From positions 17,008,111 to 17,072,110 of the forward strand of contig NW_004955405.1 of the NCBI RefSeq assembly GCF_000276665.1: a DNA stretch of 64,000 nt, given 5' to 3'. Of the stretch, positions 13,501 to 24,394 are shown piece by piece. Origin of the DNA: Chinchilla lanigera. Its lineage: Eukaryota > Chordata > Mammalia > Rodentia > Chinchillidae. Position numbers and translations under genes: made by a program. Within the stretch, counting starts at the first letter, position 1; every line of letters begins with the position of its first letter. Below the pieces are notes generated by a model. It had not been told where the DNA came from and ran no database searches. It saw only the letters and a program-made list of their open reading frames with translations.

Positions 13501-15799
13501 TCATAAATTATGACTCGCAGTGAGGGCCGAAATAGAAACGTTATAACCCAATGCAATGCCGTCTCGCTGTTCTATTGAAGGAGAATTTGGGAATAAATTT
13601 TTCAGAACAATGGTGCAATGAAGATAGCATCTTTTGAGACAGCTTTTCTTTTGAGAGTCCTTTTGTTTGTTCTCCTGATGACCATCATTCAAAAGCTGAC
13701 AATGATTACTGCTGCGTTCTAAGGCCAGCATGTGTCAGTTTGTCTGAGTGCTTTGTAAGACTGCTCTGGATAGATATACACTCTATAGAAAAATACATTT
13801 TCTCTGGAAGTCAGACCTTATGAAAGCTATATCATTGTTCATTTGCACATATGCTTTGGGTCCCTGAAACAGCCTTAAGAAATTATCCTAGTTTTATAGA
13901 ATCAGTGGAATAAATCTCAAAACATACCAAATGGCTCAATTAGGAATGTAAAATATCCCTAGCTTTATGTACAGTGTAGTTTCTAAACTTGTGAAAGTGG
14001 TTTTTAGTAAAGTTCCTTAGAGGAAAGTGATTTTTTTTCCCTCTACTGTTAAAAAACATGCCACAGCACAGGAGGGAATACTATCGCCTTTTCACCATGT
14101 CCCCCAAGAGATTTTTGTACAGAACCCGTATATTTACTAAAAAGGAGAGCTCTCTTTTCTTCCCTTGGATTCTAATTGAGCATCTTCTGGTGTGGAAGCT
14201 TTTACTGTCATTTACACTGAACATAGAATTAGTAGAACTGATGCCAAAGACTTAGCAAAATTTAATTCAATGTTACGAAGCCATTAGAGTTAATGTGAAT
14301 TTTGCATTAGGGCTGGAGTTTCAGCTGTTCACTGTCAGCTAAAATATAGACATTGAGCTCTTAAACACTTCTGACTTTTTAAAATAAATTGCTTTAAAAT
14401 TACTATAAAGTTAAATCACTGAACTTTTAATTTGCTTTCCAAGGTACTGCAAATGTGTTTTAGTTATATTACTTTACTGATGGTTTAATTATGTGTTTTG
14501 TCATAACTCGTTACTCTGTTGCTTCACACTTATATAAGCCTAAAACACGGTGTCAATATCATAATTTTTGTATCTTCAGGATTTTCATGGGTTAACACAA
14601 TTCTAAGTACCTATATTAGGGGATATGACTATGGGGCATATGTGATATGTTGTTTGTTTTCATATACATACATACATATGGAAGTGTTCTTAATTATTCC
14701 TGCACAGAAATTCCATACTTTTTCAAACTGGCTTGTGAAAAGAAGCATCCCTACATTTTATAACAGTCCATAAGTGGGGGAACTCTGACTGTGCCAATGA
14801 CACAGTATGAGCACATGCAAATGGACATTGCCACCAAGATTCCTACAGCACTGTCCCATATTTATTTTGAGTCATAAAATCAATGACAGAATTTCACAAA
14901 ACAAAGCAATGTAGCGAGGCAAAGGAGGAACCACTTCATAATAAGACAGATTTGGATTTGAATACTACTTTTTAAAAACATTTTTCAAGTTATTTTGGTA
15001 TATTATTGGGAGCCAGATTGGTATGTGGCGTATTATTTACCAGACTGATTGCTCTAGCCACATTGCCGAATCAATTCCTTTAGTCCAGAATGGTCTGAGA
15101 TACTTTACGTGTCCTGTGTCCAGTAGAGCCCATCTACATCTCTGTCCACCAAGCCTGTTATGTGGGGGATATTTAACAAGAACAGTGCTATTGTCATCAT
15201 TGTTATTATCACTGTGTATGTTTCCGTGATAAAAGCTACTTCGCTTCCTCCTCAGCAACACACATATCGCGGAGAAAGAGGTACCCGGATTGAGGGTGTT
15301 CCCTGTGTCCTGTCTGAGGCTGACAGCACTGCAGCATTGTGACACTGCCCTCTAAAGCTAACTGAAGCTCTATAGAGTAACATTCCTTTCTAATGTTCCC
15401 CTATGCCTGTCACAATGGCCATGTGCACCTGAGTGTATTAATTTTAGAAAAAGATTGGCATTGTTCTCAAGCCATCGATATTATTTGCCGTGTAAGATAA
15501 CCAGACAGTAACTCTCTGAATGCAGACATTTTGTAAGCATACATTAATATACATTCTCACATGGACCATAAAGAATAGATGCAAAAGGATGTGCAAAAGG
15601 GTAGGACAATATATTGAGTATATGGTGTCTTGTCAGATGTTCTCTCATTTATATTATGCTCACTAAGGACGAAGGAAAAGATCATTTAAGCAGTCACCTG
15701 ATTTACTTCACAGTTGTGATGAACATGGCTTCTGGGAGAGCCATCCCAGGGAACTTGTAGGTAGGCAACAATCACATAGAAAGACTAGGTAGGTAGTTA

Positions 15800-16060
15800 A
15801 AAGTCTTCCTAGTTTGGAGATGAAAAAACCCGAGTTCCAATTCTGATTTGTCTGTTCTAAATTTATATATACTTATTATTGGGAAAAATTAATTTCTCTT
15901 TTCATGTTTCATTTCCTGATTTCTGGCAAGAAATATTAACTGTACTGCATATTATTGTGAGGTTCAATGAAATACAAGTACAAGATGCTTATTGGATACT
16001 TAGCATAAAAAATCAGTTATTAAGAAGGAGTATAAAACAAGCAGTTGTTAGGCACTATTA
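15800..16060 (+). repeat. MIR SINE remnant
   Basis: Diverged MIR-like text: a ctgatttgtctgttctaa / tttcatttcctgatttct core followed by tattattgtgaggttcaatg near the 3' side, which parallels the MIR end. Identity is by eye and the edges are loose. Confidence 0.5.
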
Positions 16061-16321
16061 TTTCATGATGGTGAAGCTGGTGGTAGTGAACTGAGGTGGG
16101 AGGAAAGGAAGAGAAGAAGGAGAGGGAAGAAACTGCACTTGGAGACCAGAGATAAAGGCAGTGCTTTGAGCAGGGCTAGGCCATGAAAATGCAAGGTACA
16201 CAACCCTTGCAGGAATGCCTTTAAATGTCTGTGTAAGGTATCTGATCTTCTCCATATTAGATGTTTTTGTTGTCAGAAACTGAGTTTTCAACCTTGAGAG
16301 AAATCACTGGACCCAGGATAC

Positions 16322-16322
16322 C

Positions 16323-16354
<32 letters not shown>

Positions 16355-16515
16355 TTTTTTTTTTTTTTTTTTGTTTTTTTGAGACAGGGTGTCACTATGC
16401 AGTTCAGCCTGGCCTTGAGCTCACCTTGTAGCCCAGACCGGCCTCAAACTCATGGCCATCCTCCTACCACAGCCTCCTGAGCACTGGGATTAGAGGTGTG
16501 CACCACTATGTCTGG
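16322..16515 (-). repeat. B1 SINE with CT/poly-T tail and target-site duplication
   Basis: Reverse-oriented B1 (7SL RNA-derived): gagacagggtgtcactatgc through actgggattagaggtgtgca, ending tctgg. On the + strand it is preceded by a poly-T run and a (CT)n microsatellite (16322-16372), which together form the complement of the tail. The sequence ccaggatac at 16313-16321 and 16516-16524 is the target-site duplication. Confidence 0.93.
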
Positions 16516-17499
16516 CCAGGATACTCATTACTGAATATATAAATTTCAGATTGCAATTTGAGTTGCACCCACTCTGTAGAGGTTGCAGACACTACCATCC
16601 CAGCTGCTGGTGCACCTTCTAGCACAAGGCTTCCAGAGACTCTTACATTCCAATGACTCCCTGATGTGTGATGACCTGTGATTTGCCCTTTTAATGAAAC
16701 CTGAAACACCTCATTGCTGCCATATAGACACAGGCTGGGGACAGATTTAGAGCTGCGCATCAAGAGGTATCTCATATGTGTGTATTCAGCTGAGGACAAT
16801 TTTACAGCTGTTGCTATGACCATTACTGTGGGTTGGATGTGGATGTCATAATCTGGAGTCTCTCTTGTCTCATTTTGGGGTGTAGTGATGTTGAAATTTC
16901 TCTTCTGCACTTGAACTTCAATAGCAGTCTAGTTAATGTCCTCAACTGCTTTTCTCCTTTCTAAGGAAGGAGAACTGTCTCCTACTTGCCTTGTCCCTCA
17001 GCCCCTTAAAAGCGCTGTGATTGGTCCTTTTCTATCCTTGCTTCCATCCTCACCAATGCTCTCAGGCTGGCAGGGATAGGAATTCCTTGAGTTCTTAAGC
17101 TATTTGCAAATGTGCCACAAATTTGCCCTAAATTTATGGCTAAAATAATGAAAAAAGATATTAGGAAAAGCTGAACATGTTATTAGTGATTCTTTGCCAT
17201 ACATTGCTAATCAGCTCAGATGAACTCAGAGTTGCCCAGGGTTCTGATAGTTCAAAGAGGGAAAGACCTTAATGCTGTAGAGCTTTGGAACATGTATGAG
17301 TTTAACCAATGCAATGGCATAAGAAGCAATTTTCATGTCCCTGAAACTATTTAACTCTGACATTCAAAACACGGTGTTGGACCCACAGGATTAACAAGAC
17401 TTGCTGATTCATTGTTTGCATTCTGTGGGATCCTCAGAGAGCTGAAGTGCCCATTTAAGTCTAAGAGCCCCTGTTAGGAACACTTAGAATGTCAGATAC

Positions 17500-17700
17500 T
17501 CTAGGATAAATATAGAGCCCAGGCTCTAGACTCATACAATGAGGAATTAAAAATAGCTCCCTCATCCACTCCGCATTAGCTGTACACACTTAAACAATTA
17601 TATAGGCTCACCAGGTTTGGTTGCCTCAAGTGTGAGTTGGACATACAAACACTTCCTTCTTCACTGGGTTGTTATGAAATAATGAAGTTAAAGAATCTTC
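17500..17700 (+). repeat. MIR SINE remnant
   Basis: Contains gagcccaggctctagactca and, further on, ttcttcactgggttgttatg, both typical of MIR in sense orientation. Diverged and interrupted, so the boundaries are approximate. Confidence 0.6.
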
Positions 17701-17852
17701 AATAAAATACCAGTTAACATAATTATATTTTAGAACACCATTATTTTCATTATAGAAAGAAATAACGCATAAGTTTTGTCATAAATGTAAGAGAATGATG
17801 ATGCACTCAGTGTGATGTCATCATGTTTCTCTCAACAATATTCCCAGCAGAG

Positions 17853-17960
17853 GGGCTGGGGATTTAGCTCAGCAGCACAGCACCTCCTGGCAAGCGCAGG
17901 ATAGTGAGTGCAATTCCTGGTATTGGAAGAAAAATGAACAAAAAAAACAAAAACAAAAAT
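17853..17960 (+). repeat. ID SINE with 16-nt target-site duplication
   Basis: ID element with an A-rich tail (about 17925-17960). Perfect 16-nt target duplication aatattcccagcagag at 17837-17852 and 17961-17976. Confidence 0.95.
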
Positions 17961-18149
17961 AATATTCCCAGCAGAGTAGCATTTGAGAAGACTCAGTTTC
18001 ATTCTAACTTGGCATTCCAATATGTAGATTTACATTTTAAAATGTAAATATATACGAACATTCCTGTAGTTCTATAACAAAGTGTTGTACATGTTTCTCC
18101 TGTCTAGAAAGCCTACTCTTACCTTTTGCATCATTTGTCCAGATCTTGC

Positions 18150-18345
18150 TCCACAGCCTTGTTCGATCTCTTGTACCTCTCCCCTTCTGTACTGTGTACT
18201 TTCCCACATCCCACCCATTTGACAAAAGGTCTTTGTTGCTGTGCAGTTGCATGTATCTCTTCTGAGTTCTCTATCTTCAACAAGAGGACAAAGTGCCTTG
18301 GAGTATCTTGAATAAAGGAGGCATTCAGCAAACTCTAACAGATGA
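18150..18345 (+). repeat. L2 LINE 3'-end remnant
   Basis: The end ttgaataaaggaggcattca resembles the conserved L2 3' end (caataaatatttgttgaatg type). Weak and old. Confidence 0.4.
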
Positions 18346-18679
18346 TGAGCTTAACATCCTATAAATTACAGGAACTGAACAGCATTGAATAATATTCCTG
18401 GACAAAAATGTATAGTTATATAAGTTGGAAAAGTCAGCAAAATGGTGACATCATTGTGTGAAATGTGCATGGGGATTTACATAATATAGTGAACCTGAGA
18501 AAATAAATTTGTTTGGGGGAGAAGTTTTTACTTTACCCTTGACCCTAGGTAGTTGAGTAATAAAGTTCATTTAATATAACCCTGTGACAATCTTATAATT
18601 GATAAGCTGTTGAAATTACCCCTTTTATATTTGAGAAGTAATAATATATAGTAATTGATAGGATCACTTTAGAATCCAA

Positions 18680-18850
18680 GCAATTTATTTCTCAATTCCA
18701 TCACTTAGAAATTTTGTAACCTTTGCCCAGATATTTAATTACTTTATACTTCTGGGTTTTTTTCCTTTGTAAATGGGAAAAATAATAACTTCATGCTTTT
18801 GCAGAGAGGACTCAATTAATATGTCACTCACTGAGTTCAGTGCCTGGGTA
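18680..18850 (+). repeat. MIR SINE remnant
   Basis: Shows the MIR order: tgtaacctttgcccagat, tttgtaaatgggaaaaataa, gagaggactcaattaatatg, and cagtgcctggg at the end. Confidence 0.7.
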
Positions 18851-18867
18851 TGACATAATAGAAAACC

Positions 18868-18990
18868 ATGAATAAAACAGGCATGCTCTTTGCTTTCATG
18901 GACAATAACATGTAGTAGAAGGTAACAGGCAGCACAGCAGAGGATAGTGACTATGCTAGAAGAAGTACTAAGCTCAGGAAGAAGCCACAG
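18868..18990 (-). repeat. L2 LINE remnant
   Basis: Text such as aataaaacaggcatgctctt tgctttcatgg and agtgactatgctagaagaag parallels the antisense of L2 3' ORF/UTR sequence. Assignment by eye only. Confidence 0.45.
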
Positions 18991-19499
18991 CAGCCATCTA
19001 GTCCAGTCTTGATCAGAAGCAGAGATTGGCTAACTTTGTTTTTCAGAGAAAGCAAAGGTAAAATCTAAGATATGACCAATAAGAAAAAATTAATATGAAG
19101 AATATTTGGTAGGCAGTCCTGCAGTCTCAGTGTGCTCTACCCAGTAATGGTAATATTACCAGTCTCTGAAAGAGTTCTGTCAGTGAAATAAACTTGGAAT
19201 TACCTACACTTAGAACACATGATTAGCAAAATATTGAAATCTATTCACGGTAAGTAGATGCATTTGAGTAATTGGAGGTTTGAAGTTTGTTAGATTTTTG
19301 TGTGTGTGAATTGGTAGAAACACCTATTTTTAGAATACTTTAGTGTTTGTGAATGAACTTAATGAATTTCTACAATTGTTCTACATATGGGAACAATACA
19401 GACTTTAGACAAATACTTTAAAAAGTTCAATTAACATCATATGCTTTAAAATTTAGATATACTTTACTATGGAAGAATTTTAACTATTCAGTGAATGAT

Positions 19500-19685
19500 T
19501 TTTTGGGGAGGTGATGTACTAGGGATTGAAACTAAGTCTTTGCACTGAGTTATATGCCCAGATTTTTGCTTAAAGGTTTAGTTTTGTTTTCAGTTTAATT
19601 CATGAGGTTAACCAGGCTAGAACTTGTGTTCCTATTGCCTCAGTCTCCCAGATTACTGAGATTATAGGCACACCCCCCCACACCT
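19500..19685 (-). repeat. Composite B1-ID SINE (B1-dID/B4-like)
   Basis: Read on the minus strand, a B1-like left half (tgcctataatctcagtaatc tgggagactgagg) is followed by an ID-like right half (gggcatataactcagtgcaa ... ttcaatccctagtac). This fused structure is known from several non-muroid rodents and, as B4, from muroids. Diverged, with no clear target duplication. Confidence 0.7.
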
Positions 19686-19774
19686 ATCTGTATATTTTAA
19701 TCTACATTATATAGGTACAGTCCTGTACTATTAATATTCATTTTTTTCCAGTTGAAATGAAGAATTACAGAGGA

Positions 19775-19858
19775 GTAACAGGAATTGGAATTCAGTGCTG
19801 GTAACAGGAGGGGTAACAGGAGTTAGAAGGGAAACAGGAGTTAGGATTCAGTGCTGGT
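19775..19858. repeat. Short minisatellite
   Basis: Two 26-nt units (19775-19800 and 19831-19856) built on gtaacaggaattggaattca gtgctg, separated by two partial copies that contain only the gtaacaggag part. Intronic; no function evident. Confidence 0.8.
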
Positions 19859-20699
19859 ACACCAAATCATTTGAGAAACTTTAATACAAAAAGCATTTGC
19901 CTATACCATTGTTATAGTTAATATGAATTTCAAATGTCTATTGTGTTATTTTGGGCACATTTATTTGAAAATAAAAGAAACTTCCCTAACTCAAGTAGAA
20001 ATTCAACAAGCAATTTGGTCTCACTTCCCTTCTCTGATTTCTTTGTTGTATGTCAATTTTCTTTTCTGAAAATTGAGTAAGGCTAGTGTTCTTCACCATT
20101 AGCTTGATTATATATTGTTTAGCATGTGTTTGAACTCAGAAGAAAACATTTTGGATAAAAAAAATTTCATATTTATGAATATGTAATAAAGTATAAAATA
20201 GTCCAACTCCTGAATATCTTGAAAAGGTCATTCTTTGTAAGATATTTTCATTTAGTATTTCATCAAAAGAATAGTTGTGCATTTATTTTTCAAATCTCAT
20301 ATGCAATCATTCTTTACTCCCCACAATAAAGATGATGTACAGAGAAGTGTCTCCGGTCAGTAAAATGTAAGTTTAATGACTTTAGCAGAATTATATGGTG
20401 CCTCAAATATTAACATTTGAATTGAGATCTTTTAATTTCAAACCCAGTTTGTTTTTATTCTCTATTATGAAATTCCTTTGATTTGGTTTCAATCTCAAAA
20501 ATGACTTACAATCAGGGATTTCTTAGTATTAGAATATTCTTATGAAAATTTACATGATAATGTAACTTCTGAATGAGACGTAAGGAAATGCTAGCTCACT
20601 GAAATGTGTTTACCTGACAAAAGTATTTATTTTCTTCTAGCTCTCAAAATATGGCTTGCTGCTTTGTTAGAATTTAAAGTTTGTTTGGATTACTCAGGA

Positions 20700-20860
20700 A
20701 GCTGTAGGTGTGCTTGATAAGAACACAGTTCTGAAATCATTTCAAAGCCAATCTATATGACTTTGAACAAATTATATAGTCTCTCTTGGCCCAGGTTTAT
20801 TTGTAAAAGGGGAATGATAATAGTGATGTTCCTTGTAAGACTGTTACAAATGCCACATTG
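20700..20860 (+). repeat. MIR SINE remnant
   Basis: MIR-like: tatgactttgaacaaattat, ggtttatttgtaaaagggga atgataatagtg and ccttgtaagactgttacaaa, in sense order. It lies just upstream of the large NAV3 exon but does not reach its splice site. Confidence 0.7.
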
Positions 20861-20986
20861 TATGTCTCTTTTGAGCTCAGAGGGGAGAGATTTTTGTGTT
20901 TATGGTTAAGAATTACTCAGGGATGTAAATGTACATGATCAGGACTAATCAGCCTTTTCTTTTTTTTATTTTCATAACAATGCCAG

Positions 20987-22010
20987 ATTCCTCCAAAGGC
21001 CCTCCACCATCTTCAGGTGTAAATGGTAATATGCAGCCTCCTAGCACTGCGGGGCAGCCCCCTGCCTCTGCCATCCCTTCTCCAAGTGCCAGCAAGCCCT
21101 GGCGCAGCAAGTCCATGAATGTCAAGCACAGTGCCACCTCTACCATGCTGACAGTGAAGCAGTCGAGTCCAGCCACCTCTCCCACACCGTCTTCAGACAG
21201 ACTGAAGCCACCGGTCTCGGAAGGGGTCAAACCTGCTCCCTCAGGCCAGAAATCTATGCTTGAAAAATTCAAGCTGGTTAATGCACGGACTGCTTTACGG
21301 CCCCCGCAGTCTCCCAGTTCAGGACCCAGTGATGGTGGGAAGGATGATGATGCCTTTTCTGAATGTAGTGAAATGGAAGGCTTTAATAGCGGTTTGAATA
21401 GTGGTGGCTCAACAAATAGCAGTCCCAAAGTATCACCTAAATTGGCCCCTCCGAAAGCTGGAAGCAAAAATCTCAGCAATAAAAAGTCTTTGCTACAGCC
21501 AAAGGAAAAAGAGGAAAAAAACAGGGACAAAAATAAAATTTGCACTGATAAACCAGTTAAGGACGAGAAGGATCAGGTGACTGAGACAACTCCAAAAAAA
21601 ACCTCCAAAATCGCCAGCTTGATCCCAAAGGGCAGCAAGACCGCAGCAGCCAAGAAGGAAAGTTTAATTCCATCTTCCAGTGGGATTCCAAAACCAGGCT
21701 CAAAGGTGCCCACCGCAAAGCAGACCATTTCACCCGGCGGTACAGCAAGCAAAGAGTCTGAGAAATTCAGGACTACCAAGGGAAGCCCTTCCCAGTCCTT
21801 ACCCAAGCCCATAGCCACCGAGAAAGCAAGCACATCCCACTGCCCTGCCCCTCTGGACGGGAGGGAAGCTGGCCACGCTTCTCCCTCCGGTTCCTGCACT
21901 GTGTCGGTGCAGAGCAGCAGTCAGAGCACAGGAAATGGCGCTGTCCATCTCCCTCAGCAGCAGCAGCACAGCCACCCGAACACCGCCACCGTGGCTCCAT
22001 TCATTTACAG
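20987..22010 (+). CDS. NAV3: Neuron navigator 3, 1,024-nt exon with three SxIP motifs
   Basis: Largest NAV3 exon in the window: AT completes Asp from the previous exon, 340 codons follow, and the exon ends AG to make Arg with 34638. It codes a Ser/Pro/Lys-rich disordered linker: KPWRSKSMNVKHSATSTML, a charged run KEKEEKNRDKNK, and a short CAG-coded Gln tract (LPQQQQHSH). Three SxIP motifs lie close together: SLIP (21616-21627), SLIP (21661-21672) and SGIP (21679-21690), each within Lys/Ser/Pro-rich context. In +TIP proteins such motifs bind EB1-type proteins at growing microtubule ends; that role is inferred here. The frame is fully open. The Met residues upstream in the same frame are intronic. 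Minus-strand open frames across it are shadows. Confidence 0.97.
21549..21764 (+). repeat. Source segment of intronic exon duplication
   Basis: This 216-nt part of the NAV3 exon, spanning the SxIP cluster, is present again at 22828-23041 in direct orientation. It begins taaaccag and ends gtctgagaa. The second copy has about nine substitutions and a 2-nt loss in the run of eight A at 21594-21601. Confidence 0.95.
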
Positions 22011-22407
22011 GTAAGGCGGGCTCTGCCCAGGCATTTCTTATAGGGCCTCATGCTCAAGGAGTGGAGAGTATCAAAGGTTGTGAGAGGAGGCAATGCCTCG
22101 GGATCGTCCTTTTGGACTGATATTTCATTCTGAAGTAAGAGGCCTAGAATTTGGAGTCTTAATCTGGATAAACACTAAAAGATGATCTAGACCAATTCTC
22201 ACATTCTCAAAGGTTGGAGACTTCACAAATTAGTCTACATGTTGTCAAAGGCAGGATAGAATACACGTACCGTGACTCTCTCCTGGTTAGCACTATTATT
22301 ATTTTGACTGTATTACTGCTATTAGAGGTAGCAGTCTTTTAAAATAAGTCTCAGTTTTATGGCACTCACAGATACTTTTGCTGTCACCCTTGGGAGAAAG
22401 TATATGA

Positions 22408-22590
22408 CAGTGGTTAAAGAGGCAGGCTCTGGTAGCACACAGATAAGGATTTATTCCCTAGCTATTCTACTTAGCAGCTGTATGACTTCGGACAAGTTAC
22501 TTAAAATCTCTTAGTCCATTTTCTTCAACTGCCCAATAGGAATAATAATTTACCTTGCGGTGTTGGAACTATTATAAGATATAACATCTT
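22408..22590 (+). repeat. MIR SINE
   Basis: Well-preserved MIR in sense orientation: gacagtggttaaagaggcag gctctgg, then ttagcagctgtatgacttcg gacaagttacttaaaatctc and the gaataataatttaccttgcg gtgttgg end. Confidence 0.88.
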
Positions 22591-22827
22591 TAGTATGTAT
22601 CCTGTCATACTGTAGCTGTTTGTTAATTTTTGTTTGTATTACTTTCCCAAAGTAAATATTTTATTAATTTCCCACCAGTAAGTATAAGGTTCAAAATAAA
22701 AAGAATTATCTATAAAATTAATATATTCAGGCTTAGTTTTTGCTTGTTATGTATTATTTACTCATTGTATTTTATATGTATTGAAATATAAAATATATGT
22801 TATATTTAAATATGTATATTGTATTGC

Positions 22828-23041
22828 TAAACCAGTTCAGGAAGAAAAGGATCAGGTGACTGAGACAGCTCCAAAAACCCTCCAAAATCACCAGCTTGAC
22901 CCCAAAGAGCAGCAAGACCGCAGCAGCCAAGAGGGAAAGTTTAATTCCATCTTCCAGTGGGATTCCAAAACCAGGCTCAAAGGTGCCCACCGCAAAGCAG
23001 ACCATTTCACCCGGCAGTACAGCAAGCAAAGAGTCTGAGAA
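22828..23041 (+). pseudogene. NAV3: Intronic duplicate of part of the NAV3 SxIP exon
   Basis: A 214-nt direct copy of 21549-21764, about 95% identical by my count, placed about 1.06 kb downstream of its source within the next intron. A 2-nt deletion in the A run (source 21594-21601, copy 22873-22877) shifts the frame, so the start (KPVQEEKDQVTETAP) and the later part (ESLIPSSSGIPKPGSK) are in different frames. The first SxIP has become SLTP (or is out of frame); the other two are intact. No GT donor follows the copied end and no strong acceptor precedes it, so it is probably not spliced as an exon. There is no poly(A) tail or target duplication, so a DNA-level segmental duplication is more likely than retroposition. 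Confidence 0.93.
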
Positions 23042-23839
23042 TAGCACACTTTGCCTGCTGCCCTGTGATTTGCTGTAATCTATCAGAGATCCATCTATCA
23101 CTGGTGACTGTCTAGTTTTACTCATTGCCTGGTTAGAAGGGGCTGGGCTAGGAGTGAAAAAGGTCTACTCTTCTCTTTCCTTCTGGCAGGTTGGTAGTGT
23201 AAGCATAGGAGAGAAATTTTATGGTCAGTAAGCAATTAAAAGGATCAAAACTCAATGAAGAATCCCAGTATCTTTTCCAGGGGCTTTATACCCTCAGCAA
23301 AACAGAAGTGTAATTGTTACATTTAATCTCTTGAAGCATCTCAGTTAAGCCTTGCTGTCCTGACTTTAGTGGAAGTAACTCATTAGAACCTTTGTGTTTG
23401 GTACAGTGAAGACGGCTGCTTTCTGACTCCAGGTTTCTAACTGACAAAGCAGAATTAATTAAATCCTAATGCACATTTTGATACTATAAAAAATGAAGTT
23501 CTAAATATATCATATGTCATGTTCAGCCATTTTTGAATCTCAAATTATATGAACATCAATCATTTCCAAAAAATCACAAATGAATTTCATAAGAAAGCCC
23601 AAATATATATCTGCCAATTTAACAGGTTTCTTTTTATTTAGTACATTAAAATTCTGTGGATTCCATTTAAAAATGTAACTTTTTATTGTCAAATTTTATT
23701 CTCATTAAAATCTCAGATAAGTTCTATATTGCTATGGACTTTACATGAGAGACAGAGTGCTTTAATCATTAGTATTTTTAAAATTTAACTTTAATTCATA
23801 GATAAAATTATGTTCATCAACTATATCATGAAGTTGTGA

Positions 23840-24295
23840 AATATATACATTGTAGATGACAAAATGCCACTAATTAGCACATGCATTAGCTCACATAATT
23901 ACCACTTTTTGATAAGAACTCTTTAATCCACTCTCTTAAGTATTTTTCAAGAATATAATCTATATTATGATAATCTTGCAGTCATTGTGATGTGTAATAG
24001 ATTCCTTAAACTTATTTTTCCTATCTAACAGAATTTTCATATTTTTTGATCAGCAAATTTGTAGTCCTTGCCAATAAGCCATCCTAGCCCCTGGTAACTT
24101 CCCATTCTACAGTCTAATTCTATGAGATCAACTTTTTTATGTTTCACATGTCCATGAGATCATGTACTATCTGTCTTTCTGTGTCCGGTTAATGTCACTT
24201 AATATAATGTTTTCTAGGGTGTCACCTGTCCCAAACAAGAGGGACTTGCCCTTTTATGGCTGAGTAAAATTTCGCTACATATATATGCCACATTG
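23840..24295 (-). mobile_element. L1 LINE 3'-end fragment, antisense
   Basis: The + strand reads like the antisense of an older L1 end: ctgtctttctgtgtccggtt aatgtcacttaatataatg, cttttatggctgagtaaaat, and upstream the tgtagtccttgccaataagc region of the 3' UTR. The ORF2 end is toward 24295 and the 3' UTR toward 23840. No intact frame remains. Confidence 0.75.
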
Positions 24296-24394
24296 GAAAT
24301 TAACTTTTAACTATTAAAAAGAGGAAGTAACACAACTTAGAAATATTGAGTGGGAGAAAGTTGCTTTACCGGTTTTCCAGAGATGAGGAAGAAT

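Larger units (their letters stand above)
10552..20986 (+). other. NAV3: NAV3 intron, 10.4 kb
   Basis: GT-AG intron (GTACGT to aacaatgccag). Contains a B1 SINE (16322-16515), an ID SINE (17853-17960), MIR and L2 remnants (about 15800-16060, 17500-17700, 18150-18345, 18680-18850, 18868-18990, 20700-20860), a composite B1-ID SINE (19500-19685) and a small minisatellite (19775-19858). Two blocks retain several CpG dinucleotides in otherwise CpG-poor sequence (13500-13740 and 15020-15345). From 10552 to 13440 and 16530 to 17490 I see nothing I can assign. Confidence 0.9.

Noticed and set aside
16506..16910. 134-codon open frame on the minus strand
   Set aside because: It overlaps the edge of a B1 SINE, has no recognisable domain, and its composition is like the surrounding intron; most likely chance.
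20929..20986. Met codons upstream of DSSKG as a translation start
   Set aside because: They lie in the intron before the polypyrimidine tract and acceptor at 20986; DSSKG continues in frame from the exon at 10409.
20949..21545. 198-codon minus-strand frame and other frames across the big exon
   Set aside because: Shadows of the NAV3 coding frame, which is supported by splice phases and protein identity.
22896..23078. 60-codon frame in the exon duplicate as a functional micro-gene or exon
   Set aside because: No usable donor after it, a 2-nt frameshift relative to the source, and one SxIP motif destroyed.
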